From Megascapheus bottae (Eukaryota > Chordata > Mammalia > Rodentia > Geomyidae), in the NCBI GenBank assembly GCA_024803745.1, contig JANJXV010000004.1:53696358-53760357 (forward strand): DNA of 64,000 nt, in the 5' to 3' direction. Position numbers and translations under genes: made by a program. Below the pieces are notes generated by a model that was given only the letters and a program-made list of their open reading frames with translations, was not told the DNA's origin and made no database searches. Of the stretch, positions 41,201 through 53,500 are shown piece after piece. Positions within the stretch are counted from its first letter, which is position 1, and each line of letters begins with the position of its first letter.

Positions 41201-44200
41201 AGGCAAACACTTGTTGGCTCTAGATGTTAAAAATTATGTCATTCTGGACAGATCATTTTTTTTCTTTGTTTTCCTGAAACAAATACAAGATGTAAAGTAC
41301 TGAAATAGAATGATTTTAACATTTTACTTTTCCATTTTGTGGTTTTTCTATGGCATCCTCCCCCATTGCTTTGTCATACTACCTTTTTGGTATGTGAACA
41401 TGGTAAAGCTGGGAATCAGATTTGCTAAGCACACACTGTCACTGAGATGATACATCCTCTCTCTTCTTCCCCACCCCCAACCCTATTCCTTGATATCTGT
41501 CTACTTGCTACAAGGTAATTCATTTCTACATGTCCCTGCATCTTGACTCCTTCTGACATTCTCCCCCATGTCTCCCAAACCTGCCTCTTCCCTAAAGTTA
41601 ATTGATTCTGTTAATCTGTGTAAACTGCATTCTTTTTTGTAGCTTCTACACAGCTTTGCGTAAAGAATCTGGTACCAAATTAGTGGATGGAACTGGCCAC
41701 AGACCTCACTACAGCCTTCGAACTCTCTGCAGGGCCTTGCGATTTGCAGCTTCCAACCCATGTGGCAGTATCCAGCGCTCACTCTATGAGGTCTTTCTAA
41801 AGTCTTTTTGATTTAGGAGCTGGGTGGATGGGCTTCCCATGAGAAGGACAAAATGGGATGAGTATACCACATTTGCCAGTGCTTCTTCATCACATTAGCC
41901 TAGCACTCCCTTCCCTTTCTCTACCACTGTATCCTTTTAAAGGGTCCTCTGGGAAATAGCACTACCCCAAATGCTGAGTGTTGTTTCAGTTATTATAGAG
42001 GAATAACTTATTTGTATCTGTTTTCTCTCTAGGGCTTTTGCTTGGGTTTCTTAACACAACTTGATAGGACGTCACACCCTATAGTTCAGAAGCTCATTTG
42101 TCAACACATTATCTCTGGCAATGTCAAAAGTTTGCTGAAACAGGTATCTTCTTTAACTTCGCTAAATAAGGGAAAGATTGAATTACCAAAGTTTTGTCTT
42201 AATTTAACAAAACTTTTTAATCATAAAAGTATTCTAATTGTAAAAGTATTCTGTTGGAACAGTTAATGATCATAGACATGTTATCACTAGGTAAACTTAA
42301 AGTTCTAATTCTTCTCAGTATTTTTTTTATTGTCAGGGCAATGAATAGAGGGGTTGCAGTTACATTTGTAAGGTAGTGTATACATTAGTTACCCTTTACA
42401 GCTAGATTATAGTGTATATATATATATTTTTTTTATTGTAATTAGTAAAAGGGTTACATGATATTTGCCTGATAGAAGGTGCATTAATTCACATACATTG
42501 ATACCCTTTCACATGTCTTGGTACCCGTTTCCCTCCCCCCCCACACCCCCCACCCGTCTTGGTTTTCCCCCCTTCCCTATCAAATTTTTCTTTCTTTTTT
42601 TTCCAATCCTTGAACTCGGGTCTTAGACACTGTCCTTAAGCTTCTTTTGCTCAAGGCTAACACTCTACCACTTGAACCACACCACCAGTTACTGCCTTTT
42701 CTGGTTTTTTGGTACTGCAGAATCAAGCCTAGATCTTATGCATGCCAGGCAAGCACTTTCACTAAGTCACATTCCCTGCCCCCCTCCCCCCCTTGGTTTT
42801 TTTCCTTTGGCTAGTCAGTCATGGGGCTTGAATTCAGGGCTGAATGCTATACCTGAGATTTTTTTTTTTTTTTTTGCTTAAGGCTAGTGTTCTACTAATT
42901 TGAACCCCTACCTCAGTTTTGGTATTCTGGTGGTTAATTGGAGATAAGACTTTAATGGATTTTCCTGCTGAGGCTGGCTTCAACCATGATTCTCTAATCT
43001 CACCCTCTTAAGTAATTCAGTTTACAGGAATGAGACACTAGTGCCCAGCTATATTTCAGTTTTTCATGTATTCAAATGCTAGTGTGTTTGTTGATATGGT
43101 AAATTCAAATTATATCAGTAACTCCATTGTAGATGGTTATTCTGGAAGTTGCCTTGTTTGTGGAACTTCCATTGTTTGGGGTGGAGCGTGCTAGCAGTCA
43201 AATTCAAGGCCTCATAAATAATAGGTAAACTGTATTGTGCTATTTCTCCATCCCTAGCTTTTTTTTTTTTTTTTGCCAGTCCTGGGTTTGAGCTCAGGGC
43301 CTGAGCACTGTCCTTGGACTTTCTCAAGGCTAGCACTCTACCACTTGAGCCTCAGCACCATTTCCGGCTTTTGTCTATGTATGTGGTACCAAGGAATCGA
43401 ACCCGGGTCTTCATGCATGCTAGGCAAGCACTTTAACCACTAGGCCAAACTCCCGGCCTTTTTTTCTTTTTTTTTTTTTTTTTTGCCAGTCCTGGGCTTG
43501 AGCTCAGGGCTTGAGCACTGTCCTTGGACTTTCTCAAGGCTAGAGCTCTACCACTTGAGCCTCAGCACCACTTCTGGCTTTTTTCTATATATGTGGTACC
43601 GAGGAATCGAACCCGGGTCTTCGTGCATGCTAGGCAAGCACTTTAACCACTAGGCCAAACTCCCGGCCCTCCATCCCTAGCTTTTTTAACATGCCTTGGA
43701 TAATTTTTTGTTTCAGCACCAGAGAGTAAGGGCAACATGTTTTTTTTTTAGTAGATGGTTGCCTCAAAATCTTACCTTTGAGCTTATAATGGAGCTTTTG
43801 CAGAGAGAGAGGAGTCACTGTAGAAAACATCCTCTACAAGGGACATGATGGCTCATGCCTGTAATCCTAGCTACTCAGGAGGCTAAGATCTAAAGATTGT
43901 GGTACAAGGCCAGCCCCTGAACTAAAGGCCATGAGACTTTTTTTTCTTTTTTTGGCCAGTCCTGGGGCTTGAACTCAAGGCCTGAGCACTGTCCTTGGGC
44001 TTTCTCAAGGCTAGCATGCTCTACCATTTGAGCCACAACACCTTTTCTGACTTTTTCTATGTATGTAATATCAAGGAAACAAACCTCTGTCTTTGTATAT
44101 GCTAGGCAAGCACCTTACCACTAGGCCAAACTCCTGGCCCTAAAGTCCATGAGACTCTTTATCTCTCTAATTAACTACCAGATAACCAGAAATGGCTCTG

Positions 44201-44484
44201 TGGCTCAAGGAATAGGGTAGTAGGCTTAAGCTGAATTGCTCAGGGACAATGCCCAGCCCAAGGGGTAGTAGCCTTCAGCTGAAGAGCTCAGGGAGAGCAC
44301 CCAGGCCCAGAATTCAAACCCCACAACCAACCAATTAAAAAGAAAACAATACTTGACCAGAAATTGTAAAGTAGTATGTTATTAAAAGAGACTGAGATTC
44401 TGTTGATTTTCCATTAGAGTGTACTGTTTAGACTTTGAATTATTTTGGACTTTATCTTTGAGTAAATGACATAAATATTACATA

Positions 44485-44537
<53 letters not shown>

Positions 44538-47500
44538 ATCTATCTATCTATCTATGTATGTATGCCTGGGTGCTGACCCTGAAGTCTTCAACTCAAGGCT
44601 AATGCTCTACTAGTTTGAGTCTCAGTGCCATTTCCTAAATTTTGTTTTATTAGGGTTTATTTTCTTTTTAAATATTTAAGATTTGGAGGCATAGCTCTGT
44701 TGGAAGAAGACTACTTACCAATTGAATGAAAGCAGCAGGTGCCCGGTTCAAGTTCAGTGCTCTCACTAAAAAGTATAAATTAGTGTATAAAATCTAGAAA
44801 CATTTTTACTAGTTAGTGTATATTGTACAAAGGGAATGACCAAGTTAGGTAGTGCTATTCAATACTGGTCTTGTCCATTTGCTCATTTTTTTGCATGTGT
44901 TCTTCATTGTTGTGTTAGAAGCTTAAAGATCACCCTCATCCACAGCTCAATAAGGACCCTTAAAAATTGGGACCCAAATAGACAGTTTCAAGTATGGACC
45001 TATTTCATAGAAAATTTTATGCAGAATAAATAATTCAACTATTTTTAATCTGTGAAATAATACAATTCAACCTAGTAATACTGTTATTTTAGGAAGATTA
45101 TTTCATCACCTGTATGTTTTTTCTTACAGTTTAGTCTAGGAAGTCAATGAAAACCTCTTCTAGAGAATCAAAATGTAATAATGCAATCTTCTATCTTTAT
45201 TATAACACTGTGTTTGGAGAGGAAGTGAGTATAGTATGTAGAAAATACCAATTATTGAGAAATGAATGGTCATGTATGGGGGAAACTTCATTCTACTTTT
45301 CCTTCAAATATACCTACTCACATTCTGACTTCAAAATCAGTTTATGACCACATTTGCATCTCATTCCTAAAAGTATTTTTTTTTTTTTTTGTGGGTCCTG
45401 GGGCTTGAACTCTGGGCCTGGCTTAAAAGTAATTTTATGTCCTTGTAACTTCCTAATCCCAGCACTTTTGGACTACCATAGTGTCTTGGGACTGAGCCAT
45501 TTTCAAACTTATCTTTCAGCCTATTCCAGAGCCCAAAGGAGGTCGGCTCATCCAGGTTGAAGGCTATTGGATTTCAGTGGGAGACAAGGAGCCTACAATA
45601 GATGAGACCTATGTTCTGACATCTTCTGTTAAGTTGAACCTGAGAGATATAGTTCGAGTGGTGTCTGCTGGGTATGTATCCTTTTTCACCTGATGCTGCA
45701 TATTAATGTTACTCCAAACTACCTTCCTTAACTGAAACCTGACTTTTATTCATTGATTAACTGAATTGTTACTTTAATTTTTAGCTTATATTAGTTATAC
45801 AGAGTAAAGTATCATTTTTGCATTTCCATACATTTTTCACAATATGCTCTTCTCTATCACTCTTTTCCCCTTGAATTGTTTCTTTCTAAAGTTAGTATGG
45901 GACTTCTCACACAAAGCATTATTTATAGATACACAGAAGAGCATTGTTATTTCTTTGGTAAGAGCATTATGGACACATTATATTGGCCTTTTTTGCCACT
46001 CCTGGGACTTTTGCTCAGGACCTGAGCACTGTCCTTTGGCTCTCTCAAGGCTATTATTGCTCTACTACTTGAGCCATAGCGCCACTTCTGGCCTTTTCTG
46101 TATGTGTGGTATGGACGAATTAAACCTGGTTCTTTGTGCATGCTAGGCAAGCACTCTACTACTAAACCAAACTCCCGGCTCCTATTTTGGCCTTCTTTAA
46201 AGCTTTTTTTTTTTTTTTTTTTTTTTTGTATTATACAAATGGTGCCAAAGAGGTTAAAAATATCTCAATAATGATAATTTATGTAGTTTTTGCTAATCCT
46301 GGGTCAGGGCCTGAGCACTGTCCTTGGGCTTTCTCAAGTCTAACACTCTACCATTTAAGCCACAGCACCACTTTCTGCTTTCTTTGTGTATGTGGGGTCT
46401 TTATGCATGCTAGGCATGCATTCTACCATTAGACCAAACTGGGGCCCCTATCAGTATTTTTTGAGGAACAAGTTTTACATAGACCTTTCTGTGTGTATAG
46501 GTATATACAAATGCTCTGTGATTGTTAAGTGATAGCCATTGTTTTGCAAAAGTTCTTCAATTCTAGTTTCTGGTTTGTGTTTTCTGTTTTTGTGTGTCTT
46601 TTTAAAACTGCTTTTTTGGATAATCTTTTGCAGAACCTATCCAGTGCTGATTCAGGGAGAGACATCAGTTGGTAAAACAAGCTTGATTAGGTGGTTGGCT
46701 GCAGCCACTGGCAACCACTGTGTAAGAATTAATAATCATGAACACACTGATATTCAAGAGTACATTGGTTGTTACACATCTGACTCTTCAGGGAAGCTTG
46801 TTTTTAAAGAAGGTAGTGTTAATATTCATTATATGGGTATAGTTTTCCCACTTCCCTGCATACTATTATTTGTCATCATTTCTTATTGTGGACCGGACCT
46901 CTGTCATTAAGGGCTGGTGTTTGTAGTTTAGATTTATTTAGTTGGATTCCATTAATCGTGGTCTAGAGTTACTTGGATTCCATTAATCTTTTCAGGCATG
47001 TACGCTGAAACTGCCAGATTTGAAAGAGGTCACTTTTACTGTTGCTTTGTTTCTTAGTGCTTCAAAGAATAGAGTAAGGAAGGTTTGGTTAGATTGGCTT
47101 TTTTAAGGCTGTTGTTCTACTACTTGATTGGAAAATTTGGTAATTTTATGAAATTATACTGCAGAGCAAAATTAAGTTGAAGGGAGTTATTCTTCATCCT
47201 AGTTCATGCTTTCTATAGGAAAAGGGACTATTATTGTTGAACTGTCTTTAGCTGTAGTGTCACAGATTTGGTGGCAAAACTAGCTAGAGAAAATAATTTT
47301 TTGTAAATATAATGATAATTTAGGATTTGTTGATGTTATAGACTGTTGAAAATAATGCTATGATTAATATACTAATTCTCAATGTTCAATTCCTTGTAGG
47401 TGTACTTATTGATGCTATGAGAAAGGGCTACTGGATTGTCTTAGATGAATTAAACTTGGCCCCTACTGATGTGCTGGAGGCACTGAACAGACTGTTGGAT

Positions 47501-50500
47501 GATAACCGTGAATTGCTTATAACTGAAACCCAAGAAGTTGTTAAAGCACACCCTCGATTCATGCTTTTTGCCACCCAAAATCCACCCGGACTTTATGGAG
47601 GCAGAAAAGTGAGTCTAGTTTACCTTGCCAATTCTGTTCATGACCATACTGAATAATAAATCTTTGAATGAAACAATTAAGCTGGTACTGGTGACTCACA
47701 CCTGTAATCCTAGCTACTCAGGAAGCTTAGATCTGAGTATCTTTGATCTGAGTATCTGTTCAAAGCCATCTGGAGAGAATATAACTCCTAAAAACTTATT
47801 TTATGTGTGTGTTTGTTTTTCTTTTTCTTTCTTTTTTTTGTTTGGTGGTTTTGTTTTATTTGTGTTTTTTTGTGGGTCATGGGGCTTGAACTTTGGCCTG
47901 GGCACTGTCCCAGAGCTCTTCAGCCCTACCCTTGGGCCTGGGCATTGTCCCTGAGTTCTTTTGCTCAAGGCTACCACCCTACCCTTGAGCCAAGCCCAAC
48001 TTCCCAGTTTCTAGAGGTTAATTAGAGATAAGAGTCTTTTATGCCTGGGCTGGCTTTGAACCTTGATCCTCAGATCTCAGCCTCATGAGTAGCTGGGATT
48101 CCAGGCATGAGCCACTGCACCTGGCTCAGGGCTGGGTTCAGGGCTGGCTTTGAACCACCATTCTTAGATCTCAGCCTCCTGACTAGCTAGGATTACAGGT
48201 CTGACCCACTGTACTCAGCTTTCTTAAGACTCTGATTTCTAATTATCCACCAAAAACCAGTGGGAGAGTACCAGCCTTGAGCTGAATAGCTTAGGGACAA
48301 CACTATAACCAACAACAACAGCAAAAAGTATGAAACAATTTTATTATTACTGATAAGTTACTGTTATTGTGTAATAATAGGACTATTTAACTAGCTCAAC
48401 AGGTGTTTATACCATATTTTTTTGTCCATTTTCTAGGTGCTCTCCCGAGCCTTCAGGAACCGGTTTGTGGAACTGCATTTTGATGAATTACCTAGTACTG
48501 AGCTGGAAACAATCTTGCACAAGCGATGTAGTTTGCCTCCATCCTATTGCAGCAAATTGGTTAAAGTCATGTTGGACCTTCAGGTATTTTATGGACTTAA
48601 ATTTACATTGGTGTGTTGATTGGATTTGGCTATCACAATTTAGTGGCTTCTTTGAAGTATTAACAAGTTGATATTTTTATAGGTTAAAGATCTTGGCATT
48701 TTATTATTGCCCCCCTCCACTTTTGGGGGGTTAGTACCTGGATTTTTCTCAGCCCTGGCTTTCTAGGCAGATGCTCTACCACTTGGCTCTTGCTTCCAGA
48801 CTTTATGATTTTATTTTGCAATGTATTCTGTTCTTGTCTAAGTTAATGAGCCCCCACTTTTAATTATTTTTAGAATTAATCTTATGGCATCCTAAAATTT
48901 TTCAGATATCTAAATATTTTAATTCCTTGTTTGTGTATAATTTTGGAATATTAGCATAGAAAAATTACGTTTTTATGTTAACACATGTCTGTGTATGTGT
49001 GTGCGCATGCACATATATGTACACGTGTGCCTGTGTGTTTTTCTGCTCTTAGTGCCAGGATTCGCTTCAAACTGCGATCCTCAAATCTGTATGCTAGGCT
49101 TACAGGCATGAGCTGCCAGCTCCTGGCTGTTAAGTTATTTTATTATTTTGTGTGTGTGTGTGTGTGTGCGCGTGCGCGTCAGTCCTGGGGCTTGAACTCA
49201 GAGCCTGCGCGCTGTTCTTATGCTTTGTAAAGGTTAGAGCTGGACCACTTGAGCCACAGCACCACTTCCAACTTTTTTTTTTCTGTGTATTTGATACCGA
49301 GGAATCGAGCCCAGGTCTTTGTGCATGTAGGCAAGCATTCTACCACTAGGCCCAACTCCTGGCCCAACAGTTATTTTGAAGTGTTAATTGTACTGTTCTT
49401 CACCTAGAGACCCCTTTCTCTTAGTTTTCCAAGTAGCTGAGATGGGATTACAATCATGTGCAACTATATCCAGGTTTAAACATTCATTTTTATATGTGTG
49501 ATGTTGGTTTTATCCTTAATTTTAACAGTAAAGTAGATCTGTTTATGACTTAGTGCATTCTTTGTTAATTATAAAGCAATAGTTTTTTTGTTGTTGTTGT
49601 TTTCTTTTTCATGAGACTTGAAGGGCCTGAGCTCTGTCCTTGAGCTTTTGTAAGGCTAGATCTCACTTGAGCCATCGCATCATGTTCAGCTTTTTTATAA
49701 GAATGTGATCCCGAGGAATGGAACCTGCATGTTATGCGACCACTCTACCATTATGCCAAACTCCCAGCCCTATTTTGTTTTTTGTTTGTTCTTTTATTGC
49801 AGTGCTGGAGATTGGACCAAGCATGTTGTATGTGATATGTCAGGGTTTTTTTTTAGTATGCATTTAATTAAGTTTCAAAGTTGGCTTTTTAAAAAAGTAA
49901 TGTTTCATTTTTGTCAAGGCTTGCCTAGGTTGCAATCTTACTACTTTCTCTTCCTGTGCAGCTGTATTGACATACACAGAACATCATGCTGGGCCTAGAT
50001 TTGTATATTTATATTTCCATGTTTAACTGGTATAGAGCTGCCTGGGAACACAAGTATGAGCTACATTGCCTGGCTTCTAAGCTCTTTTTCAAGAATTTGA
50101 TTAAGAGAAACAAATTACTTTACAAAATATTAGTAGTAATTAATACTCTGGTTTTATATGGTAGGGCTGATATTTTATCCTTCTCATACCATTTTTTAAT
50201 ATTTTTTTCTATATGAGATAAAGAATTGTTTATTCCTATTATGTGTAAGCTTGGACATTTTTATTTAGATAGTTACTATTCATTAAAATTATCAAGAAAT
50301 TTAATCTTAATGGAATGAAATGACTAATGGGAGTTTAAATTTGTCTAGAACTTTATGAGTTGTATTTCATGCTTTCTGTTAAGTACATCCAACTCCTCTG
50401 TTCATATGTTTGAATAGTCCTACCGCAGAAGTTCTTCAGTGTTTGCTGGAAAACGAGGTTTTATCACTCTTCGTGATCTGTTCCGGTGGGCTGAGCGGTA

Positions 50501-53500
50501 TAGATTGGCTGAGGAGACAGAGAAGGAATATGACTGGCTCCAGCATTTAGCCAATGATGGTATGTTCTCAATTAAGTGTTTGGATTGTTTTCAAGACCGA
50601 GTCTCACTGTGTAGTAGACCAGGCCAGCATTAAACTCAAGATCTTCTTTCCCCAGCCATCCAATTGCTGGGATGTTTCCACCATTCTAGGCTCAATGAAA
50701 TACTTTTCTTGTAGAGATAAGTCATCTGGCAAGTCAAATGCTGCCTAAATTGTGGTTGGTATACAAATTATGTTACGTAGTCCATGAGCAACCTGTTGAG
50801 TCTTAATGCTTTTCTTCAGGTTGCCACAGGTAGAAATGAGGGTGTTTTTTGGGCAGTAGCTTTGTTGGCTTTTTTTGTTGTTGTTGTTGTTATGATTTAC
50901 AGTGGGATTACAGTTAATGTAAGTCAGTAATGACTACATTTCTTTTTGGACATCCCTGTTGTTGGCTTTTTATTGGGAACATTGATAGGCCTGTTTCAGA
51001 CTTAGTCATTTGGATTTAATTGGTAAGAAGAATTTATATTTATTTGTTGTAAATAGCATACAGACCTCTCATTTGTGAGATGCTATATAAGTGAGGAGAA
51101 TATATAAAACCAGCTATGGGTGTTTCATTCCCACCCCCCTCCCCAGTGTGTGTGCGTGTGTGTGTGCGTGCGTGTGTGCGTGTGTGTGCGTGTGTGTGTG
51201 TGTGCGTGCATCTACATCCTCCCCTTCCCTCTTCTTCTCCCCCCCTCCCCTCTCTCCCTCCCTCTCTCTCCCTCTCTCTCTCCCCCTCTCTGTTTCTCAG
51301 TAGTTTCCCAAACACAAAAACTGCTAGGAGAGGAATTTATTCAGTATAGTCATTATGAGAAAGCACTGGTATGGGTTAGGGACTGGGGAAATCGATTTAT
51401 CTTCTACTCTTCTAGGAACTAACAGGAGCTACTTTAAATAGGGGTAATAATACTCTTAAGGAGCAAGAAATATGTAAAACCAGGTAGTCTTGAGCAAAGG
51501 TTACATTAATTGGGTTGGTCATCATTTCCAAATTAGGCAAATAGCCTTATCAGGGATAAGAAAGTTAAAGCTCCTGGGCCTTCCTTCTCCCTCCCCCCCA
51601 CCTTTTTTTTGGTGCCATTCCTGGAACACTGCTTCTTGGATTTTTTTCCATTTTCTTTTTTTTCCTTTTGCTGGTCATGGGTTTGAGCTCAGGGCCTGAG
51701 CACTGTCCTTGGATTTCTCTCTATCACTTGAGCCTCAGCACCACTTCTGGCTTTTTCTATGTGTGTGGTACCAAGGAATTGAACCCAGGTCTTCGTGCAT
51801 GCTAGGCAGACACTCTACCACTAGGCCAAACTCCCAACCCTGCTTCTGACTTTTTTATAGTTAATAAAGATAAATGTCATAGATTTTTTCCCCCAGAGTT
51901 CCTTTGAACTTCAGTCCTCCGATCTGCAGCTTGGATTATAAGTAGGAGCCATTTGAACCTGACCTGGTTTTGACTTTTGTCACAGGATCTTTAGTTTAAT
52001 AGGACTTGTTCCTGGACTCTGAGGTGGTTTGTAGAAGAAGATGACTCAAAATGGGCAAGTCAAGCATTCATTTGAGAATTTTGAGGGAGCTTTTATAGTG
52101 TTGTAGAGCAGAGCTTTGTAGAAGCTTACCCTGAATGCTTTGTCTTGGAATGACTGGATTATCATTCCTAAAATGGTGAACATATCTATTTGCATAGTTG
52201 GGCATAAATTGCAACTGACATTTATAAAATGAAGGATGAAGTGGTGCTGAACTTTTATCCTACATTTAGTTTTAAACTGGGAATTTTCATACTGAAGTGA
52301 AGAGTTAGTGCTTTCAGCATAAGCAGCTTCTAAGTCCTTGTTTGAGACTCTGACCATATGTATACTGACCACCCCATTACCATTAGCTAAAATTCTGGTT
52401 CTTTAATTTTTGGTTCTTCAGAAATAAACAATAGAGGAAAGACCAGCATTGCAAGATAGAAAACCTATGATCCCTTAAACTACCATTACTTCTATTGAAG
52501 TAGTAGTAAATTATAAAGCATTTTTTCAAATATAGATAGCCAGTATATTTTGCCACTTTGCCTAGATTTAGAATATTTCAAAATCTCAGAACACTTTTCC
52601 TCTTGCAAGTGTAGGTAACCTTTATTCTAATGTTTAATTACAGCAGTTTAACTTGGTTTGTGCATAAGCTCTAGAGTATTCTTTCTAATATCGCTTTTTC
52701 ACACAAGATTCAGTTAGGCTGTTTTTATACATCAAAATTAATACTTTATGTGGTTATCTCATACATCGAGATATCACTGATTACCCACTCTCTTACTCTT
52801 GGACGTTTAATTTTAGGCCATTAGGATAAAAATTGCTCTGAATGTCTTTTTGTGCTCACATGTTTTGTGTTTGGAGAGACCTTCAAAACTAATATTTTGG
52901 GGGTTTAGGTCAGGCATATAATTAGTAGCAGGCTCTCTTAGTTTCCGAGGTAGTTCATTAACTTTCTGCTTCACCAACATTATATGAAATGTGGATCTTG
53001 GTTCTTATTCTCAGTGTTCTTTGGTATTACTACCAGATGTTAATTGTTCCTATTTTGTTAAACCCACAGGTTTTATGCTTTTAACAGGCCGAGTCAGGAA
53101 GCAGGAGGAGGTTGATGTGATTCAAAAAGTACTTGAAAAACATTTCAAGAAAAAATTATGTCCCAGATCTCTTTTTTCCAAAGAAAATATCCTAAAATTA
53201 TTTGGTGAGTAAACTAGAAACTCCAGAGGAATATGAGCCAAGCTATGTTTAGTCAAACCTAAGTATGTTCTCCCTTTGATAGGTAACTCATCTATAAAAA
53301 TCTCGACATTTGATTCTGTGTTTGGCCATATCGTGTGGACTGAGGCCTTGCGGAGACTGGCAGTATTGGTGGGAAGGGCATTGGAATTTGGTGAACCAGT
53401 GCTACTGGTTGGAGACACTGGGTAAGATTTTGTGAAAGTAACTCATAAAAAAGTTTTAGTTCAATTCTGTATTACTATATGTTATGTTAAAAAATTTTCT

